From a virus: a stretch of 27,578 bases of DNA. Where the stretch lies: positions 1 to 27,578 of the IMG/VR virus record IMGVR_UViG_3300002514_000197; one strand, 5' to 3'. The notes under the pieces are model-generated. The model saw only the letters and a list, made by a program, of their open reading frames with translations. It made no database searches and was not told the origin of the DNA. Positions within the stretch are counted from its first letter, which is position 1; every line of letters begins with the position of its first letter. Positions 1 through 8,231 of the stretch are shown piece after piece. The translations under genes were made by a program, and so were the position numbers.

Positions 1-76
1 CACCATACTCATTTCTCAAATCAGACGGGCATACATCTTCAAGCGACTTTCCATAGGTCCAACATTTGACATCCAC
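1..76 (-). CDS. Start of a gene running off the left edge
   Basis: A GTG at 74-76 overlaps the upstream stop (TAGTG) and has GGAGG six bases ahead. From it 25 codons are open to the edge: MDVKCWTYGKSLEDVCPSDL and so on. Both ATG-starting alternatives close quickly. The coupling style matches the rest of the operon. The product cannot be identified from this fragment. Confidence 0.6.
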   Translation of the reverse strand, partial: MDVKCWTYGKSLEDVCPSDLRNEYG

Positions 77-1422
77 TAGTACCCTCCACTGCCGCCTCCA
101 CTATAGCCACCTCCTGACGGGGTGTCGCCTGTAGTTACTGAGCCTGCCTGCGCCCACTCAACACATACCTGGCCAGGTCCGTGAACGGGCCCTTCCATAA
201 TGGCACCATTGGGCATTCGATGCTTGACGCATTCGCCAGAACCAGGAGTTCTTGGAATTGTGATATCTGGGTGCTTATTAAGTCTGATGTTTAACCTCTC
301 TATCCTTTGCTCTATAGTATCGTTTTTTGTTTGTTTCAAAAAAGAATTACTCTTTTTTATGGCCGAGTGTCGATCATTGTAGTACTCCATAAAACGAGAG
401 ATCAAGTAATAGTAAAACAGTTCATCATCAGTAACACCGTGGTCATCCAATGTTTTTCTAGTCAGCCTATAGACACGAGAAACAGGTTCTTTCCCCGCCA
501 CGCAAACGTGTCCAAACCTAAAAGTCGGATTAGCGCGACGATAAGATTCATAAAACATTGTAGCCATTATCTTAAAAACATTAAAGTCGTCCTTATACGC
601 CAAAGAATAGCTCTTCTTGAATAAATCTACATAATCGTCTATTCCATACGCATTCATGCGAGGAATCATTGCAGTTGAGCGAGGGTTCGCAATTAATCGC
701 CATGGACAATTCTTATCAACATAGAACCCAAACCTTCTTGCATGCAGTAGAAAAAACCTGAAGTTCGCGTCGCCAACAAAAAAATCTTTGTCAACATCGT
801 TTGAAACATCCAAGTCTGCCACCTCTATGGCAAGGCCCGACGCGTTGGGCGACACATTGCGTGACGACAAAAAGCCGAGCCTTGTAAATGGATCTGCGTT
901 ACCAATAACGTCCTTCTCCATGAACATAAAGCTAAGAAATGATCTTAAGTCATGTATCCTCTTGTATCCTGAAGAAAAATTTACTCTATTCCGCACCGTG
1001 TCGGTGTATAGATTCTTCATATACGAATTATACAACAAATCAGGATCCGCCCAGGCCTTTTGCGGGATAACCGACCCCAAAAAAGTCTTTCTGCTTATCC
1101 TGCTTGTGGCAAATGCACGGTCAAAAAACTCTTTAAATTTCTCAAACGCGTCAACAACAAAGTTAGCCGCATATGTAGGTACCGGAGGTTCAAGTAGTTT
1201 CATCGCTGACGGGTTAATAACGACAATGTTTTGCTGTTCATCAATTCTTCCGTACAAAGGTTTATCATACCATAGATCAATAACGTACTTCTTCAGTTCC
1301 TTGCGGTCATCATTAAAGTAGCCTAAGTGGTATACCTCTCTTGAAGAATAGTTTTGTCTCGCCCTCATTTCATTAGATGCTAGGGACGGGAATGTAGTTT
1401 TTCTAATTTTCGGAATTGACAT
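76..1422 (-). CDS. Uncharacterised 448-aa protein downstream of hub-like gene
   Basis: I do not recognise this family. It is mixed alpha/beta with many aromatic residues (FRFFLLHARRFGFYV, DDELFYYYLISRFMEYY), a short YGRIDEQQNIVVIN motif (57-70), and a low-complexity C-terminus ending GGGYSGGGSGGY after a Pro/Gly segment. The start has an AGGAG site eight bases upstream. It follows a tandem TAG TAA TAG stop of the hub gene. Place implies a baseplate or tail component. The stop TAG shares its G with the GTG of the next gene. Confidence 0.75.
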   Translation of the reverse strand: MSIPKIRKTTFPSLASNEMRARQNYSSREVYHLGYFNDDRKELKKYVIDLWYDKPLYGRIDEQQNIVVINPSAMKLLEPPVPTYAANFVVDAFEKFKEFFDRAFATSRISRKTFLGSVIPQKAWADPDLLYNSYMKNLYTDTVRNRVNFSSGYKRIHDLRSFLSFMFMEKDVIGNADPFTRLGFLSSRNVSPNASGLAIEVADLDVSNDVDKDFFVGDANFRFFLLHARRFGFYVDKNCPWRLIANPRSTAMIPRMNAYGIDDYVDLFKKSYSLAYKDDFNVFKIMATMFYESYRRANPTFRFGHVCVAGKEPVSRVYRLTRKTLDDHGVTDDELFYYYLISRFMEYYNDRHSAIKKSNSFLKQTKNDTIEQRIERLNIRLNKHPDITIPRTPGSGECVKHRMPNGAIMEGPVHGPGQVCVEWAQAGSVTTGDTPSGGGYSGGGSGGY

Positions 1423-1439
1423 TTATAATGCTCCTATTA

Positions 1440-4391
1440 CTATGACGAGCCGTCGCCCGATGATCTACCAAAAAATCTGCTATCGGAAAAAAACTTATGT
1501 GTTGGCTTTGCTGTTATATGATAGTGGACACCATCAGATGCTTGTCGCTCAAATCTGCACTTAAGCTCTGTCTGAAACTTCCCCCTTTCAATAAAGTCTT
1601 TTGTCTCATATATCACATAGTATCCTTCTAGGGGGAGTCGGAAGTCTGCTTTGTTTATTCCCAAGATGCTTGGGTGAAAGTACACGCGCATGCCCGGATA
1701 AAAGATAGAGTTGCCAACGAGCCGCAGCGTAAGCAAATAGGGCTCAGATATCAAAACCAATTGGGACCCTATGCCCGTCCCCTGCGCTTGTTTTATCTTA
1801 GATTCTCTAAATCCCGGTAGATTATCCTTCTGGAACTCAGCCGCTATGAGAATGTCTGACAGGGAGCCTACAAAAAAATGTTTAAGGCCCCGCTTTTCGT
1901 CTTTAAGTAGGTCCCCGTCTAGATCGAACGATTCAGTCGGCGGACGGCCCCCCACAAACATAACTTGTACCTGATCTTTCGACTCAATGCCTGTTCCGTC
2001 CAAGCGCGTTAAAATGCTCTTAACTTTATTTATTGAAACGTAGTTATCGCCGGTGACCGGCCGTCTTTTAAAGACGTCTTTCGCTAACACCTCCGGAATT
2101 GAAAAAGGTATCTTGCTAATCGCGCCGGGAATAACGTTCCTAAAACCTAGCTCGCTGAGGTGTCTAAGCGAGATTGCCGCCAACTCTCTAATCCCCTTAG
2201 AGAGAAACTCACCTATCGTATAATCAAATCTCTCCTTAGAAACAATCGTTTCAACATACCATTTAAAAAAATTCTGGTACGTTATAGGTATGTCCTCTAT
2301 CGGAATATGCCATACCTGTTGTTTTCCCTGCTTATTGCTCCCTCTCTTGAACTTGCCGACCGGGCCCCCATCGGCACTGTCTTCGGCCTCGGTTCTTCGA
2401 GTCACCATTAGCGTCCCAATCAATATCTTATTCTTTTTGTGAAAAGCCTTGTCCTTAAACCGTGTGATAAAACCCTGCAAGCAGTCTCCTATCGTAACAA
2501 ATGTGACTGGGTACGTGTAGACTTCATCACCGTCTACTTTTAAAGACGGTTGTGGGTTTACTCTGTGGTTCAAAGACCACCTTACGCCCTCTGCCGCTAT
2601 ATCCCGCTGAAGATTTTTTAAGCTTTGACGTTCCTGCTCCTGTAAGGGGGCGTCAGCAGTCCCTCGATAGCCTTCCATATCGCCCAAGACGCTCTTTTTT
2701 GTTTTCACAAGGCCCATTATAACCGATGTTCTTAGACCAGCAACTTTGGCCGCCCTTAACACTTGGTTGCCAAGTTTTCTCCCACTACCAGCAGCGACCT
2801 CACTCACTTGTATAAGATCTGTGCTTGTCTCCGAGTGGATGCCAGCAAGCCCCTTCATCGCTCTAATAAATTTCTTCCGGTGCAGGCTGCGGCCATAGGC
2901 CTCACCGCTCTTACCGTACGGATTCAACAACTTTTCATCAAAAACCAGAGTCTTGACATATTTTACATCAACAGCCGCTCTTAGTGTTGCTGGTTCGCCT
3001 TCGGGGGTGGTGGTGATATCAAGTTTCCGGCGACCTCCAAGGGCAAATGGGTCCGAATCTTCATCCTGCTCGCTGAGATTCCAAGCAACTTCTGCCGATG
3101 TACCTGGTCCCGCGCTCGCTGCTCCCGCCCTTGCCACATTATCAAACGCCCGCCAAAACGCATTCGTGCTAAGTTTGGTCAGGTCTTGGCTATATGATAC
3201 CCTAGCATTATCTACACCTGTCAGTATCTCATCAAGATTACCAGCACTAGAGTCGTGCCTCACTCGGTCGGCGTATTCTTCACCATCAACAATGGCCTGT
3301 CTCGCTCTTATCAAATCTGCCACCCACGACCGGCCGCCGGGAGGTCCAAGGGGAGCAAAAATCGAATATCGCGGATCTGATGCCTCCTGTTCAACTGCGC
3401 CGATGTATTCCGCATCAATCGAAACAGTGCCCTCTTGTGATAAATCAAAAGTGTGTGTTAATATATTCAACGTTAAAGAGCGGTTCAGTCCCTCCAAGAC
3501 CTTCTTCAGCTTCTTTAAGTCCTTAAACGCGAAGTCCAGGTCAGCCATATCTTCCCTAACCGTCCAACCAAAAACAACTCTAATCCTGTACTCGTCTCCC
3601 CAATATGTAGCTTTTCCATCCCTGCCGTAATTTGCATTCGGCAACGGGGGCGACAAAACATCTACATGTCGCCATTGCTTATTCATGGCAAGAACCTTTT
3701 TCTCCGCCGCCTTCTGTGCCGCATCCGCCGCCAAATCCGCGTCTTCAACGCCCGTAACTTCCCTGGCAACAACTCCATTCAGGTCAATCCAATTCTGGAG
3801 TGCAATCTTTTGCACTCTTTTTCTCTTTTCTTCCGGAACTATTTCATGTCCTCTTGAAAGCTCATGCACATTAGAGAAGAAGAGCCTAAGACGACATCTA
3901 ATATTGTTCTCAACTTCCGCTTCGTTGACACCCTGATACGTTGCCTCAAAGCCTCGTAGCCCAGCAGAAGCGAGATGGCTTGGCGTGGGGCCACCAAGCA
4001 GTTCTACCTTCTCATGGGTCGGGTAGATCATCTCCACCTCTTCCGTCTCTCCCGTTCTATTGTTGGTAAACACCTTAAAAATTCTTATTTTTGGAACTAA
4101 GAAAGACAATTGATGAGCCTTCAACTTTCTTAATATCTGAAGTCCAGTTCTGCCGCACAAATATGAGATCACATACGGAATATCTTCTGGGCCGTAAGAC
4201 AGGCTATGATACTTTCTCTTGAAGCGCTTCCGTACTATCTTAAAGAAATCCTTGTTGAGGGTTAAGTGGCCTATTGGTCCCTGAACATAGTCTGGCGTAT
4301 AAAGGTTTTCGCCCCTCGACAGCAAACCCATATACGCGCTTGTTAAGGCGAGCTGCTCCCTCTCCCAGAATGTTAAAAACTCTCTACTCAT
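1440..4391 (-). CDS. Large baseplate hub-like protein (983 aa)
   Basis: The N-terminal region (about 145-178, GLRGFEATYQGVNEAEVENN then RLRLFFSNVHEL) and the C-terminal one (889-950: LRLVGNSIFYPGMRVYF, LPLEGYYVIYETKDFIERG and a final TELKCRFER strand) resemble the gp27/gpD hub families, in which strand pairs of the form Gly-Asn-x-x-x-x-Pro-Gly and Gly-x-Tyr-x-V recur. At 983 aa it is far larger than T4 gp27 (391 aa); the middle, about 210-880, is not assigned. It follows the LysM-like gene after three bases. The end is Ser/Gly-rich. Other possibilities are another baseplate wedge or a fused hub-spike. No lysozyme motif seen. Confidence 0.6.
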   Translation of the reverse strand: MSREFLTFWEREQLALTSAYMGLLSRGENLYTPDYVQGPIGHLTLNKDFFKIVRKRFKRKYHSLSYGPEDIPYVISYLCGRTGLQILRKLKAHQLSFLVPKIRIFKVFTNNRTGETEEVEMIYPTHEKVELLGGPTPSHLASAGLRGFEATYQGVNEAEVENNIRCRLRLFFSNVHELSRGHEIVPEEKRKRVQKIALQNWIDLNGVVAREVTGVEDADLAADAAQKAAEKKVLAMNKQWRHVDVLSPPLPNANYGRDGKATYWGDEYRIRVVFGWTVREDMADLDFAFKDLKKLKKVLEGLNRSLTLNILTHTFDLSQEGTVSIDAEYIGAVEQEASDPRYSIFAPLGPPGGRSWVADLIRARQAIVDGEEYADRVRHDSSAGNLDEILTGVDNARVSYSQDLTKLSTNAFWRAFDNVARAGAASAGPGTSAEVAWNLSEQDEDSDPFALGGRRKLDITTTPEGEPATLRAAVDVKYVKTLVFDEKLLNPYGKSGEAYGRSLHRKKFIRAMKGLAGIHSETSTDLIQVSEVAAGSGRKLGNQVLRAAKVAGLRTSVIMGLVKTKKSVLGDMEGYRGTADAPLQEQERQSLKNLQRDIAAEGVRWSLNHRVNPQPSLKVDGDEVYTYPVTFVTIGDCLQGFITRFKDKAFHKKNKILIGTLMVTRRTEAEDSADGGPVGKFKRGSNKQGKQQVWHIPIEDIPITYQNFFKWYVETIVSKERFDYTIGEFLSKGIRELAAISLRHLSELGFRNVIPGAISKIPFSIPEVLAKDVFKRRPVTGDNYVSINKVKSILTRLDGTGIESKDQVQVMFVGGRPPTESFDLDGDLLKDEKRGLKHFFVGSLSDILIAAEFQKDNLPGFRESKIKQAQGTGIGSQLVLISEPYLLTLRLVGNSIFYPGMRVYFHPSILGINKADFRLPLEGYYVIYETKDFIERGKFQTELKCRFERQASDGVHYHITAKPTHKFFSDSRFFGRSSGDGSS

Positions 4392-4394
4392 TTT

Positions 4395-4736
4395 TCACCC
4401 GTTGCTATAAAAATACGACACTATCGTTTCCACCGGCCTCGGGACCTTTATTAGCTCTCCCCGCCTCATGTATGCGTCAGAAGGCTTCTCATTATACCAG
4501 GCTATCACCCACCATAAATCCTTATCGCCATATTTATTGGCCGCTACGTTGTAGAAATTATCACCCATCTTCCAAACATAATTTTCCAGTTCCAACTGTC
4601 GTATGATTTCTACCGTCTTCTCCGGAAATTTTGGGGAATTATAATGTATAATATTCGTCCTCCCCCTTTCCTCCAGAAACCTTCTGTATTGATCGCGATC
4701 AAGGGTCGTCGTTGTTCTGTTATTGTATCTACTCAC
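4395..4736 (-). CDS. Baseplate wedge protein, T4 gp53-like with LysM-type domain
   Basis: A 113-aa protein whose second half (about 52-101) matches a LysM-type fold as in T4 gp53 and related tail LysM proteins: WKMGDNFYNVAANKYGDKDLWW (read in two parts), then VIAWYNEKP and a final hydrophobic ELIKVP. In contractile tails such proteins clamp the baseplate inner ring to the hub. It starts at GTG 4736 with GGAGG ten bases upstream. T4 gp53 is longer (196 aa); the N-terminal part here is short and basic. Confidence 0.82.
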   Translation of the reverse strand: MSRYNNRTTTTLDRDQYRRFLEERGRTNIIHYNSPKFPEKTVEIIRQLELENYVWKMGDNFYNVAANKYGDKDLWWVIAWYNEKPSDAYMRRGELIKVPRPVETIVSYFYSNG

Positions 4737-4742
4737 TTGTAA

Positions 4743-5699
4743 TTATCCTCCACCGCTCATTTCCTCCCTGATCGCCTCACCGTCGGGCGGGGGTGTGGTG
4801 GGGCCTTCTCCCGGTGTTCCCCCTGGGTCCGGCGGACGACCAACGACGTCCATCGGAGAGCCCTCGATGTCTTCCCTTTTACCCACCCAAGAAACCGGAT
4901 CCGCTGGGTGGAACTTGCTCTTTGCCGCTGTTTGCCAGCTTTTTAATGAGTAGCCATAAGGAAATCCATCCGCAAGAGGCACATCGTTATCAGAGCCTAC
5001 GTGTACCCACCCTGGGTCTACGTTGTGGATAGCCGTAAAGTCAATATTTATAGTATAGCCCTTTGGAACAGAGCCCAAAGACGTCTTTACCTTATCGGTA
5101 TGAGTCCACATCCCTATATCAAGAATCGGTGAGAACTGAAAGCTCTCAATGATCCCCGTCAGCCCTTCCGACTTCACATCATTGCCCCTAAGGGTAAACA
5201 ACTTTGATGACGGATTTTCAAACGCACCGTATGGGCCAAAACCAATTCTAAATTCCTTTCCATCTCTGCCGCCAGTGAAGCCGGTGCCCCCATCGGTTAT
5301 CATGGTTCCAAACAGTATTTTAAAATAGGGAGGTGATACGATGGATGTAGCCGACTTATCCCCCGGATGTGAGTCATAAGTAGGATACAGGTTGGCCGCC
5401 AAATAACTCAGCTTTTGTTGGAGGTGCATGCCGTCACCAAAATCCTGTGCCATGGCCTCCAATCCAAACGATAGCGTCCTTTGAGTGCCCTTGTAGGTGC
5501 AAATTGGATCCATTCTACCGTAAACTTCTTCTTTGTTATAATTTACTTTATAAGACTCATCAAAGCTCGTAAACGCAGCGAAGAAAGATATGTTCCAGCC
5601 GTGACTTATAGAATATATGTGTATAGTGCGCCCCGTACCTCTTGGTTTCGCAGGATTCCCTGAAGAGTCGCCGAACTCCTGGAAGTCTTTGAGTCCCAT
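4743..5699 (-). CDS. Baseplate / tube-initiator candidate (318 aa)
   Basis: Position directly after the tape measure and before a LysM-like wedge protein suggests a hub or tube-initiation protein (comparable with T4 gp48 or gp54), but I cannot assign it to one. Strand-rich core, including VNYNKEEVYGRMDPICTY (53-70) and a SFQFSPILDIG segment. A similar short motif, YGRID, occurs in the 448-aa protein of this window. The C-terminus (about 285-318) is Pro/Gly/Asp-rich and ends in GGG, probably disordered. The start is coupled to the tape measure stop. Confidence 0.72.
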   Translation of the reverse strand: MGLKDFQEFGDSSGNPAKPRGTGRTIHIYSISHGWNISFFAAFTSFDESYKVNYNKEEVYGRMDPICTYKGTQRTLSFGLEAMAQDFGDGMHLQQKLSYLAANLYPTYDSHPGDKSATSIVSPPYFKILFGTMITDGGTGFTGGRDGKEFRIGFGPYGAFENPSSKLFTLRGNDVKSEGLTGIIESFQFSPILDIGMWTHTDKVKTSLGSVPKGYTINIDFTAIHNVDPGWVHVGSDNDVPLADGFPYGYSLKSWQTAAKSKFHPADPVSWVGKREDIEGSPMDVVGRPPDPGGTPGEGPTTPPPDGEAIREEMSGGG

Positions 5700-7849
5700 T
5701 AGACGCCCTCTCTCCGGTCTATAAACCGACCTAACTCGCGGTGATCCAATATAATCTCATATGAATCCATCGCCTCCTTAACAGCTTTGGCTACCTTATC
5801 TGCCATCTTAGACGAATCTGTTCCTGTGCCTTGCTTTCCAGTCCATGCCCCCATAGCAGCTACTGGCGCAGCTACCGCCAGCGTCATGCCCGCTACTGCC
5901 ATCATTCCCATATTCATCGTATTAATCTTCGCTACGATATGATCAATAGAGGTCTCAATGACGCTCAACGGCTCCTGCATGTCCGTGATGGCTTTAATTC
6001 CAGATTCAAGCTTTGCCGTGGCTCGGGCGGCTTCACTAATTCTCTTCGCCTTCTTGGTGGTCTCTCCATCTTTGTCATCACCTCTTCCAATCAACCAGCC
6101 AATACCTTGAGCAGCAAACCCTATCGCCGCAATCACCCCCGCAATAGTAAGCAGGATAGGTATTAATTTTAAGGACGCTTGCCCAAACGCTGCGACACCA
6201 GGAGCAGCAGCAGCCATCATCGCCCCAAGGCCTCCCACGGCCGGGGCGGTCACACTTACGGCGGGCAGAAGCGCACCAAGGATCGCCCCAAACATGGCTA
6301 GTTTACCAACCAGCATCACAACAGCAATGGTTATACCGGCTACGGGTATTAACCACCCACCCCACGCTTCATTCCATTCAAGAATGAAACCTAAGATGTC
6401 GGCCATCAACTGACGAAGAGGCGCCAAAGATACCGCATAGGCTTCTGCCACCTGCTTTCTTCTCATTTCAAGGGTTAAGTTCGCCTGAGAGGCCTTTTCG
6501 AGTGCCTCTTGGCTCTGGTTGTATTTATTCATCTCTTGCAGCCCTCGCTGATACGTATCAAAGGTTCCCGAAAACATCTTGTTCGCAAGCGCCATATCGG
6601 TAATGCCAGCAGCGTTTGCAATTGCCTGTCGCTGGAATCTATTCATCGATTTCCAGCTTGTATTGGACGACTCAACGGCCTGCATCATAATCTTTATTCT
6701 TTCGTCTTCACTTGCATTAAGCAGGTCCACCGAATTAATAAGGGGACCGCCCAATATAGAATTCAACCGCCCTGCTGCTGTCGCAGCATTTTCAAACGTA
6801 TCATATTGAGACATGGCTCCCATCAATTCAGACACCGAAGCGCCAAGTTGCTTAGACGCAGTTGCCATATTACGAAAGACCTTATCTGCCTGTTGTCCGA
6901 ACTTGGCTAATGCGGGGCCTGTTTGGTTTAAATCTTGAATCATCTGCGCGGGGGGGACTTCAATGTCCCTGGCCAAGTTAGCAATACCGGTTAAAGACTG
7001 TTTGCTTGCATCAGCAGACTTTCCAAAAGATTTCATTAGTGTCTGCATCGCTTGCGATGAGTCAACACCGGAAACACCAAGCCCGTCAAGAGCGATGGTT
7101 AATCTCCCGATACTGGCTCTTTGCTCTCCTGTTAGGAGCGTAAATTCAGTAAAACCGGTAAAGAGGTCCCTATACGCTCGTGCAGTAGCCGCTTGTCCTG
7201 TCGCCAACGCCCCAGTGTCCCTAACGAGGCTCCTTATCTCACCATCATACTTTCTAGCTGCGCCAGTTGTTCTACCAAACTCAGCGAGGAGAATTTCTTG
7301 TTCAACAGAAACCTTCTTTGTATTATCAGCAAACTTACTTAATAGCGTAATACCTAAATTGGCGGGACTAAGGGCATCTTTCATCCCCTTCTTAAGGTCT
7401 AAAAGCGCGCCTTTAATATCGCCCGCCTTATGCATTTTCTCCATCTTACCAAGAAAGCTCTCTTCAAAACTCTTAATGCCAAACTTGCTTCTAACTTTAT
7501 CTGCGAAATCCTTATACCTATCCTGTAACTCACCGATCTTACCAATCTGTTGGTCAAGCTCTGCGTTGATTCTTCTGAGGTCCGCGATGGTTTGAGCGGA
7601 TTTCTTTCTGTCTTCATTGGACGCCCCCCCCGCCACCTCCATCTTCATCTGCTCTTGTCTTATGAGAGTATCGTTCAGCGCGATACTCTCTCTAAGAGAT
7701 TGCGCTGCTCTATCTCGTGCCTGATTAAGCTTGTCGTACTCATCCGTCGCGTCACTAACGTGCTCGGCCTGCTCTTTTACAAGTTCATTGACTTGTTTCA
7801 GCAATTGCGTTTGTCTGTCCAGAACCTCTGGGCTTGGTGTATCAGCCAT
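5699..7849 (-). CDS. Tail tape measure protein
   Basis: This sets tail length and is ejected with DNA. It is 716 aa: a long charged coiled-coil start (about 10-120), a mixed helical middle rich in Ala, Ser and Thr, a strongly hydrophobic segment (about 496-589, including IPVAGITIAVVMLVG and LIPILLTIAGVIAAIGFAA), and a helical tail. Composition, hydrophobic patch and place after the chaperone pair identify it; no metallo-peptidase or lysozyme domain was seen. T4 gp29 is 590 aa, so a tail somewhat longer than T4's is expected if the usual length relation holds. The stop shares one base with the next start (TAATG). Confidence 0.85.
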   Translation of the reverse strand: MADTPSPEVLDRQTQLLKQVNELVKEQAEHVSDATDEYDKLNQARDRAAQSLRESIALNDTLIRQEQMKMEVAGGASNEDRKKSAQTIADLRRINAELDQQIGKIGELQDRYKDFADKVRSKFGIKSFEESFLGKMEKMHKAGDIKGALLDLKKGMKDALSPANLGITLLSKFADNTKKVSVEQEILLAEFGRTTGAARKYDGEIRSLVRDTGALATGQAATARAYRDLFTGFTEFTLLTGEQRASIGRLTIALDGLGVSGVDSSQAMQTLMKSFGKSADASKQSLTGIANLARDIEVPPAQMIQDLNQTGPALAKFGQQADKVFRNMATASKQLGASVSELMGAMSQYDTFENAATAAGRLNSILGGPLINSVDLLNASEDERIKIMMQAVESSNTSWKSMNRFQRQAIANAAGITDMALANKMFSGTFDTYQRGLQEMNKYNQSQEALEKASQANLTLEMRRKQVAEAYAVSLAPLRQLMADILGFILEWNEAWGGWLIPVAGITIAVVMLVGKLAMFGAILGALLPAVSVTAPAVGGLGAMMAAAAPGVAAFGQASLKLIPILLTIAGVIAAIGFAAQGIGWLIGRGDDKDGETTKKAKRISEAARATAKLESGIKAITDMQEPLSVIETSIDHIVAKINTMNMGMMAVAGMTLAVAAPVAAMGAWTGKQGTGTDSSKMADKVAKAVKEAMDSYEIILDHRELGRFIDRREGV

Positions 7850-7855
7850 CGATCA

Positions 7856-8176
7856 TCACCCTATCGGCCATTCCATACCGGTTTGCGTTTTAAAGTTCCT
7901 GGTTGCTACATCCAGATATGCCTTCTGCCGGTAGGTTCTAGGATCCTCAAGGCCGTTCTCTATGACGCTTGACATATATTTCTTTTCTCTCATAAGAGTC
8001 TTCAAAAAGCTGTCAATCTGTCCCCTCGTGCCCTTTATCTTATGGTTTGGTAGATCCCTTCCAGCGAACAGGGCCTGCAAGCTCTGCACGGTAACCTTAA
8101 TCAATGCTTGATTTCTTATATCAAGCATATCAAATATATCCATCCCTTCAGACAAGTCTAAGATCTCTTTAGCCAT
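7856..8176 (-). CDS. Uncharacterised 106-aa protein between chaperone and tape measure
   Basis: No family is recognised. The protein is mainly helical, with an N-terminal acidic helix (EILDLSEGMDIFDMLDIRN) and a basic middle (LPNHKIKGTRGQ), and no membrane segment. The start has a strong GGAGG site eight bases upstream. Its stop lies seven bases before the tape measure start. Place between chaperone and tape measure suggests a tail-assembly factor, but this is inference only. Confidence 0.82.
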   Translation of the reverse strand: MAKEILDLSEGMDIFDMLDIRNQALIKVTVQSLQALFAGRDLPNHKIKGTRGQIDSFLKTLMREKKYMSSVIENGLEDPRTYRQKAYLDVATRNFKTQTGMEWPIG

Positions 8177-8192
8177 TATAAAAACCTCCGGT

Positions 8193-8231
8193 CAAAGTAA
8201 ATAGTTTTCATATGAAAAACTTCTTACTTTG
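8193..8231. repeat. Long imperfect inverted repeat after the chaperone gene
   Basis: An almost symmetric 39-base inverted repeat: outer arms CAAAGTAA and TTACTTTG (8 bp), one wobble and one mismatch, then inner arms AGTTTT and AAAACT around CATATG with a single bulged T. It begins at the stop codon of the shifted chaperone frame and ends just before the strong ribosome-binding site of the 106-aa gene. There is no T-run, so it is not an ordinary intrinsic terminator. RNA stability, processing or a protein-binding operator are possible roles. Confidence 0.7.

Noticed and set aside
788-1321. 177-codon plus-strand frame
   Set aside because: Antisense shadow of the 448-aa gene with no own context.
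2953-3630. 225-codon plus-strand frame
   Set aside because: It lies antisense to the hub-like gene, has Ser/Ala/Pro-rich shadow composition and no ribosome-binding context or family.
5045-5052. Exact sense-strand TATAAATA (T4 late promoter consensus)
   Set aside because: It lies in the middle of a coding region, encodes part of a strand in the 318-aa protein, and is about 300 bases from the next start.
6963-7595. 210-codon plus-strand frame with hydrophobic look
   Set aside because: Antisense shadow of the tape measure; Leu/Ser/Ala richness is the expected mirror of Lys/Glu/Ala-rich coiled coil codons.
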